Below are positions 45,353-54,258 of a DNA stretch of 64,000 bases, one piece after another (the stretch's first letter is position 1; each line of letters opens with the position of its first letter). Under the pieces are notes generated by a model. That model saw only the letters and a list, made by a program, of their open reading frames with translations, had not been told where the DNA came from and did no database searches. The stretch covers positions 3,410,001 through 3,474,000 of the forward strand of contig NZ_CP046564.1 in NCBI RefSeq assembly GCF_009818105.1. The letters run 5' to 3'. The translations under genes were made by a program, and so were the position numbers. This DNA is from Bacillus sp. N1-1. Lineage in GTDB: Bacteria > Bacillota > Bacilli > Bacillales > Guptibacillaceae.

Positions 45353-45961
45353 TTATTTCGGTCTATCTATAGTAAATATCTCTCCAATTTTTGCATAATC
45401 ATGTCCCGCTAATCGGCTGACTGCACCTAATCCTCTTGGATCTATCCTACCTTTTTCATAAAGTTCAGGATCAATATGAAATTGAATAATCTTTCCTATA
45501 ATCAAATTTACACCAGGGGGATTTGATTCCCCCAATTCAATGGAACGTTCTATGGTACACTCCATCCGTATCTTTGCTTCTCTAATTCCTTGTACGGAAA
45601 CTTTATCACTATCAACAGGAGTTAATTTAGCAAGTTCCACTTCACTTTGATTAGGCTTCAAGGATGCAGCTGTCTGGTTGATTTGCGTCACGTTATCTTC
45701 ATCAACAATATGAACAACAAATTCTCCGGTATCACTTATATTTCTCGATGTGTCCTTTAGTTCCCCATCCTTTCGTTGTATAGCTAATGAAATCATTGGA
45801 GGATTAGAAGACACAATATTAAAGTAACTAAAAGGTGCACCGTTTAACACACCTTCTTGAGAAACAGTTGTAACAAAAGCGATAGGTCTTGGAATAATGC
45901 TTCCAATTAATAATTTATAATTTTCACGTTCCGTGTTCATTGTCGGATCAATAGTAAGCAA
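45353..45961 (-). CDS. Flavin reductase-like protein (FMN-binding split barrel)
   Basis: About 202 residues of the DIM6/NTAB flavoprotein type: LIGSIIPRPIAFVTTVSQEG and LNGAPFSYFNIVSSNPPMIS are the FMN-binding core, with a late RLAGHDYAKIGEIF segment. I start it at the TTG 45961, nine bases from AAAGG; the TTG at 45970 overlaps that site. It may supply reduced flavin or act directly on quinones. It stands first among the intact genes of the second mhq operon. Confidence 0.82.
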   Translation of the reverse strand: MLTIDPTMNTERENYKLLIGSIIPRPIAFVTTVSQEGVLNGAPFSYFNIVSSNPPMISLAIQRKDGELKDTSRNISDTGEFVVHIVDEDNVTQINQTAASLKPNQSEVELAKLTPVDSDKVSVQGIREAKIRMECTIERSIELGESNPPGVNLIIGKIIQFHIDPELYEKGRIDPRGLGAVSRLAGHDYAKIGEIFTIDRPK

Positions 45962-45966
45962 TTGAA

Positions 45967-46329
45967 TCAACCTTTACTTTTGTATTCTAATTCTCTAACC
46001 TGGAACGGAATGACACTCTGCTCAATTCTATCTCTCATTTGTTCAAATTGTTTTGGCAACATTAATTTTTGACCCAGGGCATCTTGTGTTTCATCATGGG
46101 CAAATCCTGGGGGATCCGTTGCGATTTCAAACAAAATTTCTCCGTGTTCCTTAAAATAAATGGCGTTAAAATAATTTCTATCCTGAACAGGCGTCACACG
46201 ATACCCATTGTCTTCTACATACTTCTTCCAATCCAATTGATCTCCATCGTCAATAGCTCTCCAAGCAATATGATGGACGGTACCAACACCCATTACCCCA
46301 TTTGCCAAATCAAGTTTGTCCATTAACAA
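45967..46329 (-). pseudogene. C-terminal fragment of a third ring-cleaving dioxygenase
   Basis: The 120-codon frame equals only the last module of the family: GTVHHIAWRAIDDGDQLDWK, RNYFNAIYFKEHGEILFEIA, then TDPPGFAHDET. About 190 N-terminal residues are missing. The break coincides with the integrase side of the island end, so the gene was probably cut when the element formed or moved. Confidence 0.8.
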
Positions 46330-46408
46330 TACACACCGACCTATAAAGGGGGGGCATTTTTGTCAATAATGATGAAAACAAATCGCTCTTAATATTGAGG
46401 TGTGCATA

Positions 46409-47542
46409 TTGAAAGGCTCGATCAAAAAAAGAGGCAAAACCTATTCAGTTCGATATGATGCAGGAATTAATTCTGAAACTGGGAAACGGATTCAAAAATC
46501 TAAAAGTGGATTTCTCAACCGAAAAGATGCAGAACGTTTTCTAACTGAAAAGCTTTTTGAACTAAATAGAGACCACTTCTCCCGGCACAAGAAGGAATAT
46601 TTCAAGCCGTTTTTATTGGAGTGGTTTGAAACAAAGTATAAAAAGAATGTCTCAATTCGCACCTGGGAAGGACGCGAATACATGCTTCATAAACATTTAC
46701 TCCCCAAATTTACACACTACAAACTGCAAGATATCACGACATACGAATTGGATGCCTTCTATGCAAATAAAGTGGAATCTGGCCTCTCTCCTAAAACAGT
46801 GAAGGACTTGCATAACTTATTGAATTTATGCCTTTCACAAGCCGTTAAATGGGGTTACTTAAAATATAATCCTGCAAGAGATGCTTCGCCGCCTCGGTTA
46901 GTCGAAAAGGAAATTCAGACTTGGGATTATGACACAGCAAAATTGTTTCTACACGTGGCGAAAAAGGAAGGTAAAGAAGCGTTTTATACCGTAGCCGTGT
47001 TCACAGGCATGCGTAGAGGGGAATTATTAGGATTAAAATGGGCGGATGTGAATTTTAACCAAAAGAAATTATATATCCAACGATCTCTGTCCTACACCAA
47101 ATCAGAAGGATATCTATTTAAAAACACCAAGACATCTAAATCTAAACGCCAGATCTCCATTTCAACCCAAATCGTCGATACACTGATAGAACATCGAAAA
47201 AAACAAGACGAGCTAAAAGAAATACTAAGAGAAGGATACGAAGACCTTGACCTGGTCTTCCCTAATCAATTTGGTGGGTTTAAAAACCCGGACAATCTTC
47301 GACGAGAATTCAATGGTTTAGTCCAAAAAGCGAAGGTACACCGAATTACCATTCACGGTTTACGCCACACACACGCTACCTGGTTGTTGAAAAACGGCAT
47401 AAACCCCAAAGTGGTGTCCGAACGTTTAGGGCATAATGATGTAAGTATTACGTTGAAGACATACTCCCACGTCTCATCTGATCTCCAAGAAGAAGCAGCC
47501 GATAAACTGGAGGAGTCGTATAACGAATGGACATCTAAGTAA
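46409..47542 (+). CDS. Phage-type tyrosine integrase of the island
   Basis: About 377 residues. It has an N-terminal arm-type AP2-like domain (MKGSIKKRGKTYSVRYDAG), a core-binding domain near 60-150, and a catalytic domain with Arg in TGMRRGELLGLKW, the HxxR box HGLRHTHATWL and LGHNDVSITLKTYSH with the tyrosine. It integrates the element at the tRNA-Ala gene 107 bases downstream. I favour the TTG start at 46409, which has GAGGTG at good spacing, over the GTG at 46400, which lies inside that site. It appears fully intact. Confidence 0.9.
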   Translation: MKGSIKKRGKTYSVRYDAGINSETGKRIQKSKSGFLNRKDAERFLTEKLFELNRDHFSRHKKEYFKPFLLEWFETKYKKNVSIRTWEGREYMLHKHLLPKFTHYKLQDITTYELDAFYANKVESGLSPKTVKDLHNLLNLCLSQAVKWGYLKYNPARDASPPRLVEKEIQTWDYDTAKLFLHVAKKEGKEAFYTVAVFTGMRRGELLGLKWADVNFNQKKLYIQRSLSYTKSEGYLFKNTKTSKSKRQISISTQIVDTLIEHRKKQDELKEILREGYEDLDLVFPNQFGGFKNPDNLRREFNGLVQKAKVHRITIHGLRHTHATWLLKNGINPKVVSERLGHNDVSITLKTYSHVSSDLQEEAADKLEESYNEWTSK

Positions 47543-47617
47543 TTCTGTATGCCCAATTCGTGAACATTTGTGAACAACTTTTTCATTAGCCCAGAAAAGC
47601 GAAAAATGCACATAAGA

Positions 47618-47643
47618 AAAAACCCTTGCTGGGCAAGGGTTTT
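47618..47643 (+). terminator. Terminator of the integrase gene
   Basis: AAAACCCTTG, loop CTGGG, CAAGGGTTTT; close counterpart of the stem at 11867-11889. Confidence 0.75.
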
Positions 47644-47647
47644 CATC

Positions 47648-47691
47648 GATGGAGCATAGCGGGCTCGAACCGCTGACCTCTACACTGCCAG
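47648..47691. repeat. Right attachment repeat within tRNA-Ala
   Basis: The 44-base partner of 11894-11937, covering the tRNA 3' half. One mismatch separates the copies, a G-C pair of the T-arm being G-T in the remnant. Confidence 0.88.
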
Positions 47692-47722
47692 TGTAGCGCT
47701 CTCCCAGCTGAGCTAATGCCCC
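47650..47722 (-). tRNA. tRNA-Ala (anticodon GGC)
   Basis: Seventy-three bases read on the minus strand fold into a full cloverleaf. The acceptor is GGGGCAT with ATGCTCC, the D-arm region is AGCTCAGCTGGGAGAGC, the anticodon stem CTACA/TGTAG encloses loop CTGGCAG with GGC, and the T-arm contains GGTTCGAGCC. CCA is not encoded. It is the integration target of the island and is kept intact by the incoming repeat. Confidence 0.95.
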
Positions 47723-48111
47723 GTATTATGACAGCGATTTCCTGTCGATAAAATTTATTTTATCATAACCCTTCTCAAATGGGCAACTTCTTTCTTAATG
47801 AAATGTGAAAAAATAGTTAAACTATGAAGCGCAAGTGTTGTTCCTAACGTTCGACGTATTTCACAAAATACTTAACGGAGTATGCCATCTTAATTTCAAT
47901 GAAGATCACGACTCACTTTTTTATTACATAGCTCTATCCTACCAAGCCAATGGTGCTATAAAAGGGAGAATGAAGGAATTTGTGAAGATTTGTTTAGGAC
48001 GAAATCCTTTTGAACCATTTTGTGTGCTTTGAAATAATTGGAGAGCGGGTTTGTTGGCTCTGGATCTTAAGGAGACGACAGGAGAAAGAACTAAAGTGAG
48101 GTTGGTGATGG
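47723..48111. other. Region between the tRNA and the carbonic anhydrase gene
   Basis: No convincing gene. A 65-codon frame at 47835-48032 has a weak start and no family signs. The promoters of the tRNA and the carbonic anhydrase gene should be here. Confidence 0.4.
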
Positions 48112-48888
48112 ATGCAAATGTTGAAAAAGATTAGTCCTGCAGGATTTTTATCAGTAGCCATGCTAATGGGGTGCTCCGCTGAAACGGAGAAGAAAATCGA
48201 TGAAGTGGAAGACGTGACATGGTCTTATGAAGGTGAGACAGGACCATCCAATTGGCATACGCTGCACCCTGAGTATGCGGCATGCGGTGAAGGAGAAAAG
48301 CAGTCTCCAATCAACATTGACGTTTCTACTGTTGAACTGAACGATGATTTAGAAGCACTTGATATCACGTACCAATCCACTCCGTTTTCATTAGAAAACA
48401 ACGAACACACTGTTCAACTGACAGATCCAACTGGGGAAAACAGCATGGCATTACAAGGCGAAGAATATACCTTACAACAATTCCATTTCCATACCCCGAG
48501 TGAAAATACATTGAACGGTAACCATTTCGAAATGGAAGGCCACCTTGTCCATCAGAATGAAGCTGGTGAACTGGCTGTTCTTGCCTTCCTTATTGTAGAA
48601 GGTGAAGATAATTCAGTCTTAGCTGAAGCCTTTTCAAGTATCCCTTCCGAGAACAATAAAGAGGAGCTTAATATAAAGCTGGATTCATTATTGCCACAAG
48701 ACCTGTCTACATTCCGGTATAGCGGTTCCTTAACGACTCCCCCTTGTTCAGAAGGTGTTAGCTGGGTTGTTCTCGAAGAGCCAATCGAGCTGTCAGAACA
48801 GCAGATTGAGGCATTTTCTGAACGTTTTCCGCATGGGAATGCTAGAGATCCCCAACCATTAAACAAGAGAGAAGTGTACTCTCAATAA
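48112..48888 (+). CDS. Alpha-class carbonic anhydrase lipoprotein
   Basis: A 258-residue surface lipoprotein that should interconvert CO2 and bicarbonate outside the membrane. The signal ends in the lipobox LMGC with Cys21. The alpha-CA fold is evident: NWHTLHPEYAACGEGEKQSP, the zinc ligands His125 and His127 in QFHFHTPSEN and His144 in EGHLVHQ, and GSLTTPPCSEGVSW. The mature part is very acidic, typical of exported proteins of salt- or alkali-tolerant bacilli. A terminator follows. Confidence 0.92.
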   Translation: MQMLKKISPAGFLSVAMLMGCSAETEKKIDEVEDVTWSYEGETGPSNWHTLHPEYAACGEGEKQSPINIDVSTVELNDDLEALDITYQSTPFSLENNEHTVQLTDPTGENSMALQGEEYTLQQFHFHTPSENTLNGNHFEMEGHLVHQNEAGELAVLAFLIVEGEDNSVLAEAFSSIPSENNKEELNIKLDSLLPQDLSTFRYSGSLTTPPCSEGVSWVVLEEPIELSEQQIEAFSERFPHGNARDPQPLNKREVYSQ

Positions 48889-48895
48889 AAAATAA

Positions 48896-48922
48896 CCCTC
48901 TCGCTTCGGCAAGAGGGTTTCT
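48896..48922 (+). terminator. Terminator of the carbonic anhydrase gene
   Basis: CCCTCTCGC, TTC loop, GGCAAGAGGG, then TTTCTTG. Confidence 0.75.
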
Positions 48923-48984
48923 TGTGTTCATTAATCTTCCTCCAAACAACAAAAGAAACGCCGGCACCCAGCGTTTCTCCTCTC

Positions 48985-49293
48985 TTATCTTCTCTCCCGA
49001 CTCGTTAACCCCATCGCCACAAACCGTACGATCAATGACGCCAAAATACTATACACAATCAGTGCGAACACCGCAGAGAATTCAACGACATACTGTCCGG
49101 CGAATTCTGTTGTTGGAAAGATGTTTCGGAATGGATATAACAGCGGTGCTGAAAAGTCATAGATCCACTGCACGAATGGAGCTGTTGGATTTGCGCTGAA
49201 TAGTTTCAGCAATATGCGAATTCCGAGAATCGCTTCGATGATGCCGAAGATGAGGCGTACGAGCGATACGAGGAATGATGATAGTGCTCTCAT
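48985..49293 (-). CDS. YggT-family membrane protein
   Basis: A 102-residue protein with two membrane helices, SLVRLIFGIIEAILGIRILL and FSAVFALIVYSILASLIV. The conserved NPTAPFVQWIYDFSAPLLYP loop is typical of YggT/YlmG proteins, implicated in osmotic balance, division or cytochrome assembly in different bacteria. A GGGTGAAG site precedes the ATG. Single gene. Confidence 0.82.
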   Translation of the reverse strand: MRALSSFLVSLVRLIFGIIEAILGIRILLKLFSANPTAPFVQWIYDFSAPLLYPFRNIFPTTEFAGQYVVEFSAVFALIVYSILASLIVRFVAMGLTSRERR

Positions 49294-49415
49294 ATTTCTT
49301 CACCCTTTTTGTCCTGTCATAACCTTTCTTTACCCTGTCGCGATGGATCACACACGTGTCGTTTTTTTCCAGTGATTGATGGGCATAATGGAAGTGGAGA
49401 AAGGAGCGTTTTGTT

Positions 49416-50408
49416 TTGAGATTACGTGACTTAGTTTATTATATATCGCGGTATCCTCCTGTATTACAACTCGGTGTGCTAATCGTATTCATCCTGACCA
49501 CGATGGGCTTTATTATGCATCTGGTAGAGCCGGAGATGTTTCCGACCGTATTCGATGGGGTGTGGTTTGCGATTGTAACAGCTTCTACGATTGGGTACGG
49601 TGATACATCACCTGAGACGGTGAGAGGAAAAGCATTTGCGATGGTGTTTATTATGTTTGGCGCTGGATTTATGACCTTTTATATGGCGAAGCTTGCCTCT
49701 TCCTTTGTGATGACGCAGGGAGCGCTTGGACGTGGAGAGCGCAGCTACGATCGAGCCAATCACGTTGTCGTCGTTGGGTGGAATTCACGCAGCAGACATA
49801 CGATAAAGGCGCTTTTATCGAATCAGCCTGAGCGATCTATTGTGCTTATTGATCATTCGCTTACGGAAAATCCACTACAAAAAGAAGGGGTTCATTTTAT
49901 TCGAGGTAATCCCGGTGAGGATAGTACACTGCGAAAGGCAAAGGTAAGCGATGCACACACCGTCCTGATTACAGCGGATCAATATAAAAGTGAAATGGAA
50001 GTGGATATGCAGACGATTCTTACCCTTTTAACAGTAAAAGGAATCAATCCTTCTGTGTATACGATTGTAGAGATTCTATCACCAGAGCAAATTGTGAATG
50101 CCGAGCGTGCGGGGGCGGATGAAATTATTGAAAGTGCTCATCTGCTTAGTACCGTTATGACCAACAGCGTCTTTTCACACGGGATTTCAACAACATTGCT
50201 TGAAATGCTGACTCATTTAAAGCCGAATCAGCTGGATTTTATGCGCGCAGAGGCTTTCGATGAGAGTTCCTTTTGTGATGTCGCTCAGCAATTAAATGAA
50301 AAGGATATTCTTATGATTGGTGTAAAAAGAGGGAGTGATCTTGTGATGAACCCCTCCCCTTCGTTTCTTATCGAGTCTGATGATCTCTTACTCGTCATTC
50401 ACACATAA
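49416..50408 (+). CDS. yugO: Potassium channel YugO
   Basis: A 330-residue two-helix channel with a C-terminal RCK domain. The selectivity filter is TIGYGD at 58-63, between helices at about 18-38 and 72-95. The RCK begins with HVVVVGWNSRSRHTIKALLS, and IVLIDHSLTENPL follows. In B. subtilis YugO mediates K+ release in biofilm signalling. The start is a TTG with AAAGGAG. Its end overlaps the convergent yugN gene by ten bases. Confidence 0.9.
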   Translation: MRLRDLVYYISRYPPVLQLGVLIVFILTTMGFIMHLVEPEMFPTVFDGVWFAIVTASTIGYGDTSPETVRGKAFAMVFIMFGAGFMTFYMAKLASSFVMTQGALGRGERSYDRANHVVVVGWNSRSRHTIKALLSNQPERSIVLIDHSLTENPLQKEGVHFIRGNPGEDSTLRKAKVSDAHTVLITADQYKSEMEVDMQTILTLLTVKGINPSVYTIVEILSPEQIVNAERAGADEIIESAHLLSTVMTNSVFSHGISTTLLEMLTHLKPNQLDFMRAEAFDESSFCDVAQQLNEKDILMIGVKRGSDLVMNPSPSFLIESDDLLLVIHT

Positions 50409-50809
50409 GATGAGAGCGCTGCGTCGAGTTCCTTTACGTAACGCTCTCCGTATTTCAGCCACTTTTCATCAATTTCAGCATCTTTATCGGTTGGTTCCTG
50501 GAACTGATTAAACGATGCTGAGATGTTGCCAATATTCCCTTCAGGATCCACTCCTGCCTGGTACATATGCGAGAGCATGAACGGCTGTCCGATTTCTACA
50601 ATTGCGCCATCCGCATCAAGCTCTTTTTTTACAGCTTTGATTGGCACTCGTAGAAAAAGATACCCGTCTTCATCGTCGATTTTATAGTCAAAATAGCCGT
50701 GATCATATTCCCAGCCGCCTCCGTAGCTATAGCCTAGTTGACGAAGTTTGTCCTCCATAATGCTAAGTTCAATTGTTTTCCCTTCGAGCGCGGAATTCAT
50801 TGGAATCAT
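50399..50809 (-). CDS. yugN: YugN-family protein
   Basis: About 136 residues of the YugN-like family of unknown function, found beside pgi in bacilli. Recognisable parts are KLRQLGYSYGGGWEYDHGYF, YLFLRVPIKAVKKELD and the acidic end. I start it at the ATG 50809, which has GGGAGGA; the longer frame runs into the repeat region. Cytoplasmic. Confidence 0.85.
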   Translation of the reverse strand: MIPMNSALEGKTIELSIMEDKLRQLGYSYGGGWEYDHGYFDYKIDDEDGYLFLRVPIKAVKKELDADGAIVEIGQPFMLSHMYQAGVDPEGNIGNISASFNQFQEPTDKDAEIDEKWLKYGERYVKELDAALSSYV

Positions 50810-50883
50810 GTGTGCTTCCTCCCTGTTTACGTAGTCTACGCTTATCGTGTCCAAACAGGGGAATTTCATGATAAAAAAGCGCA

Positions 50884-50914
50884 AGCGGGTAGGCGCTGAA
50901 GCTAGACTAAAAAA
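50884..50914. repeat. Dispersed repeat, copy 1
   Basis: Thirty-one bases beginning AGCGGGTAGGCGCTGAAGC and ending CTAAAAAA, repeated with one change at 51003-51033. Between the two copies lie further GCGCAAGCGC-type inverted pieces and a GGCGCTTTTTGCC hairpin. Confidence 0.75.
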
Positions 50915-51002
50915 GCGCAAGCGCCTCGTTCACCCGCGACAAGCTTAAGAAGAACCTCAATGTGGCGCTTTTTGCCACAATGAGGATTGACTTAAGACCT
51001 CG

Positions 51003-51033
51003 AGCGGGTAGGCGCTGGAGCTAGACTAAAAAA
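51003..51033. repeat. Dispersed repeat, copy 2
   Basis: Second copy of the AGCGGGTAGGCGCTGGAGC sequence, directly before the pgi terminator. Similar short repeats are scattered between genes in many Bacillus genomes. Confidence 0.75.
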
Positions 51034-51058
51034 AGAGAGCGCCGCGGCGCTCTCTTTA
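51031..51058 (-). terminator. Terminator of pgi
   Basis: AAAGAGAGCGCC and GGCGCTCTCTTT around a short GC centre; self-complementary and usable on both strands. Confidence 0.75.
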
Positions 51059-51065
51059 GATCAAT

Positions 51066-52427
51066 CTATTCGTTAGTTTTAAGACGATCCTCAAGCTCAG
51101 CTTTTTCTTTTTCGAATCCTGGTTTGCCTAGAAGCGCGAACATGTTCGTCTTATAAGCTTCTACTCCTGGCTGATCAAATGGATTCACGCCAAGTAGGTA
51201 ACCGGAAACGGCACATGCTTTTTCAAAGAAATAAGCAAGGTAACCGAAGTGGTATGGCGTCATTTCAGGGATGTTCACGATTAAGTTTGGAACGTCACCG
51301 TCTGTATGAGCTAGCATTGTACCTTCAAATGCTTTCTGGTTAACAAAGTCCATTGTTTCCCCAGCAAGGTAGTTCAGCTTATCAAGGTTTTTGTCGTCTT
51401 CTTCGATTGTGATCTCATGACGAGCTGTCTCAACGTTCAATACTGTTTCAAACAGGCTACGACGGCCGTCTTGAACGTATTGTCCCATTGAGTGAAGGTC
51501 AGTTGAGAAATCGACTGATGCAGGATAAAGACCTTTGTTGTCTTTTCCTTCACTTTCGCCAAAGAGCTGCTTCCACCACTCAGAGAAATAGTGTAGTGAT
51601 GGCTCATAGTTCACTAGAAGCTCGATGTTCTTGCCTTTGTTGTAAAGAGCATTACGAACCGCTGCATACTGATAAGCTTCGTTTGAAGCGATGTCAGATG
51701 TGTTCAAGTCATCTTGCGCGTCCTGAGCACCTTTCATCATTTCTTCGATCGAGATTCCGCTTGCTGCGATTGGAAGAAGTCCAACAGCCGTAAGAACAGA
51801 ATAACGTCCACCAACATCATCAGGAATCACGAAGCTTTCGTATCCTTCTTCGTCAGCAAGTGTTTTAAGTGCACCTTTTGACTTGTCTGTTGTTGCATAG
51901 ATGCGACGACGAGCTTCTTCTACGCCGTATTTCTCTTCAAGAAACTTACGGAAAATACGGAACGCGATTGCAGGTTCTGTTGTTGTACCAGATTTTGAAA
52001 TAACGTTAACGGAAACGTCTTTTCCCTCAAGAACGCTGAAGAGATCCTTCACGTAAGTTGAACTAATGTTGTTTCCTACGAAGAAAACTTGTGGTGTTTT
52101 GCGCTCTTCTTTTGTTAGAACGTTATAGAAAGAATGGTTCAGCATTTCGATCGCTGCACGAGCGCCTAAATAAGAACCACCAATTCCAACAACAAGAAGT
52201 ACGTCAGAATCTGATTTGATTTTCTCAGCTGATTTCTGGATGCGTGAGAATTCTTCTTTATCATAATCATGCGGAAGCGATAGCCAGCCAAGAAAATCGC
52301 TGCCAGCCCCTGTTCCATTATGTAGCGCTTCGTGTGCAGCCTTTACTGCATCCGCCATGTATGTTACTTCATGTTCGCCAACAAACGACAATGCTTTTGA
52401 ATAATCAAAACTTACTTTCGAAGTCAT
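51066..52427 (-). CDS. pgi: Glucose-6-phosphate isomerase
   Basis: A 453-residue enzyme interconverting glucose-6-phosphate and fructose-6-phosphate in glycolysis. Family features: [36 protein letters not shown] (phosphate site), [14 protein letters not shown], and [20 protein letters not shown]. The length and sequence style fit the short Bacillus Pgi. A GGAGG site precedes the ATG. Expected to be constitutively expressed and essential for central metabolism. Confidence 0.95.
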   Translation of the reverse strand: MTSKVSFDYSKALSFVGEHEVTYMADAVKAAHEALHNGTGAGSDFLGWLSLPHDYDKEEFSRIQKSAEKIKSDSDVLLVVGIGGSYLGARAAIEMLNHSFYNVLTKEERKTPQVFFVGNNISSTYVKDLFSVLEGKDVSVNVISKSGTTTEPAIAFRIFRKFLEEKYGVEEARRRIYATTDKSKGALKTLADEEGYESFVIPDDVGGRYSVLTAVGLLPIAASGISIEEMMKGAQDAQDDLNTSDIASNEAYQYAAVRNALYNKGKNIELLVNYEPSLHYFSEWWKQLFGESEGKDNKGLYPASVDFSTDLHSMGQYVQDGRRSLFETVLNVETARHEITIEEDDKNLDKLNYLAGETMDFVNQKAFEGTMLAHTDGDVPNLIVNIPEMTPYHFGYLAYFFEKACAVSGYLLGVNPFDQPGVEAYKTNMFALLGKPGFEKEKAELEDRLKTNE

Positions 52428-52596
52428 AGTTAGCCTCCAATTATCATTTTTTGTTCAGTACCCACATTTTACTTTAGCCCAAGACCTATTCGAAATCAAG
52501 AACGCCGATCCATGTAAGCGATTACTTAAAGAGATTTCTTTTTAGACTTATTGACCTTAGGTTTTTATTCCCTTAAGTAGACAAATTTTTGTGCTC

Positions 52597-52736
52597 GATT
52601 TTTGACACATTCGATTGAAACCAGAGTTTCAATCGCCTTTAAGCGGAGCTTAAAGGTCGCTATGTTCGGCAGCCCAGGTGAGCAAATTCATTTGCTCACC
52701 TGGGCTGCCGAACATAGCGTAAATGGGTCAAAAATC
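52597..52736. repeat. Multi-hairpin inverted-repeat element
   Basis: Outer arms of 14 bases (52597-52610 and 52723-52736, one mismatch; GATTTTTGAC against GTCAAAAATC) enclose three hairpins that touch each other. They are 52612-52635 (arm CGATTGAAA), 52636-52656 (arm CCTTTAAGC) and 52658-52719, whose two arms of 30 bases are perfect complements around TC. It is symmetric on both strands, so it could be a cruciform, a miniature inverted-repeat element or a structured transcript. Confidence 0.8.
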
Positions 52737-52761
52737 ACACCAACTTAAAGAGCATAACAAA

Positions 52762-52787
52762 AGAACCGCTCCAAACGGAACGGTTCT
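52762..52787 (-). terminator. Terminator of yugK
   Basis: AGAACCG and CGGTTCT with an internal TCC/GGA pairing, directly after the yugK stop on the minus strand. Confidence 0.7.
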
Positions 52788-52798
52788 ATCTTTCAATC

Positions 52799-53962
52799 TT
52801 ATAAAGAAGCTTTCAAAATCGCCATCACGTCGTCTCGTTCAAGAGACTTGAAATTACCGAACGCGCCATTAGCCATCGCACGGTCAGCAATCAAATCAAG
52901 CTGGCTATCGTCAATGTCGTAATCAGCAAGACGGTTTGGTGCACCAAGGCTGCTCCAAAATGCGCTTAGCTTGTCGATCCCTTCAAGAGCGATATCGCGG
53001 TCAGATTTACCTTCTTCGCTTACGCCAAGAACTTTGACAGCAAGACGCTTGAATTTATCAACGTTCACGTCAAGGTTATGTTTCATCAAGTTCGGGAAGA
53101 GAATCGCCAAACCACCAGCGTGTGGAATATCATACACAGCTGATACCGCGTGCTCAATGTTATGAGAAGCCCAGTCACCGCGAACACCCATCTGTAGTGA
53201 TTGGTTTAGTGCTACTGTACCACTCAACATGATTGTTGCACGGTGGTCGTAGTTCTGCATATCTTCAATCAATTTTGGAGCTGTGTTCATCACTGTTTCA
53301 AGTACAGAGAACTGCATGTTTTCTTGAAGCTCTGTATTTGATTCAGGGTGAAGGTATTGTTCAAGTACGTGAGACATCATATCCACCATGCCGTAAACAG
53401 TATGGTTTTTTGGCACTGTGTACGTGTTCTCAGGATCTAGAATAGAGAATTTCGGGTGTACAAGTGGATGTCCCCAACCGTATTTCTCTTGCGTTTCCCA
53501 GTTAGTGATAACAGAACCTGGATTCATTTCTGAACCAGTTGCTGCTAACGTTAGAACTGTACCGAATGGAAGAGCTGCTTCAGGGAAAGCTTTCTTCGTT
53601 ACGAAGTCCCAAACGTCTCCATCATATTTAGCTCCAGCAGAAATAGCTTTCGTGCAGTCAATTACACTACCGCCACCTACTGCTAGGATGAAATCAATAT
53701 CGTTTTCTTTACAAATGTCGACACCTTTATGAACAGTAGTTAGGCGTGGGTTTGGTTCAACACCGCTAAGTTCAAATACTTCAGCACCGATTTCGTTTAA
53801 TGTGTTCATTACGCTATCGTAAACACCGTTTTTCTTGATGCTTCCTCCGCCATAAACAACGAGGACTCTTTTTCCGTATTGTGGAACTTCCGTTTTGAGC
53901 GCTTCAAGCTGCCCTTTACCGAAGATCAACTTTGTTGGATTTTGGAATGTAAAATTATTCAT
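52799..53962 (-). CDS. yugK: Iron-dependent alcohol (butanol) dehydrogenase YugK
   Basis: A 387-residue group III iron-containing dehydrogenase using NAD(P)H. The start [19 protein letters not shown], the nucleotide motif [17 protein letters not shown], and the metal region HVLEQYLHP ... [20 protein letters not shown] with the His ligands match YugK/YugJ. B. subtilis has the pair yugJ-yugK; here there is only one gene. AAGGAGG precedes the ATG. Confidence 0.9.
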   Translation of the reverse strand: MNNFTFQNPTKLIFGKGQLEALKTEVPQYGKRVLVVYGGGSIKKNGVYDSVMNTLNEIGAEVFELSGVEPNPRLTTVHKGVDICKENDIDFILAVGGGSVIDCTKAISAGAKYDGDVWDFVTKKAFPEAALPFGTVLTLAATGSEMNPGSVITNWETQEKYGWGHPLVHPKFSILDPENTYTVPKNHTVYGMVDMMSHVLEQYLHPESNTELQENMQFSVLETVMNTAPKLIEDMQNYDHRATIMLSGTVALNQSLQMGVRGDWASHNIEHAVSAVYDIPHAGGLAILFPNLMKHNLDVNVDKFKRLAVKVLGVSEEGKSDRDIALEGIDKLSAFWSSLGAPNRLADYDIDDSQLDLIADRAMANGAFGNFKSLERDDVMAILKASL

Positions 53963-54001
53963 TGTTATGTCCTCCTTTATTTCAAATCACGTTTATCCCA
54001 G

Positions 54002-54120
54002 CCTTAAGGCGCATTAAACACTCACCTTTAGCCTTTAGTAAATCCAGAGGTTAAGGTGAGAATGAACTGCCCCTAAAGGTCCGATTCTTTCAACTAACCG
54101 TCAGACGACGGAAGTTCCAT
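54002..54120. repeat. Possible dispersed repeat before yuzA
   Basis: CCTTAAGGCGCATTAAAC begins a 120-base stretch with a stem CTCACCTT/AAGGTGAG. A related start, CTTAAGGCGGAGTAAAC, occurs at 58108-58124. It carries no gene and looks like a short intergenic repeat. Confidence 0.4.
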
Positions 54121-54258
54121 TTTATTATGCCTCATCAAATTTTAAAAATAAAGCAATCTGCTTATAGGAAGTAAGTGGAGATTCAATGTATAATATTGCG
54201 GAATTTTTCTCATCTTATAAATGAATCATTATGTATTCTAATAAAAGGAGGGTGTCTT

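Larger units (their letters stand above)
11894..47691. mobile_element. 35.75-kb genomic island integrated in tRNA-Ala(GGC)
   Basis: A 44-bp direct repeat of the tRNA-Ala 3' half bounds the segment. An intact integrase (46409-47542) points at the complete tRNA, the classic layout of an element that entered the 3' end of a tRNA gene. Inside are an excisionase-like gene, a HipA-like kinase pair, an IS21 element, a recombinase trio and then detoxification and efflux genes. To the right the gene order becomes the conserved yug region. I see no phage structural or conjugation genes, so it would need outside help to move. Confidence 0.82.
52428..52798. other. Structured region between pgi and yugK
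   Basis: No protein gene. It contains a nested inverted-repeat structure (52597-52736) with three abutting perfect hairpins, and the yugK terminator (52762-52787). The pgi promoter lies near 52440-52500. Confidence 0.6.

Noticed and set aside
47835..48032. 65-codon frame beside the tRNA
   Set aside because: Weak start, no family signs and not supported by neighbours.
48552..48866. Minus-strand frame inside the carbonic anhydrase gene
   Set aside because: Serine-rich antisense shadow of a gene with complete catalytic motifs.
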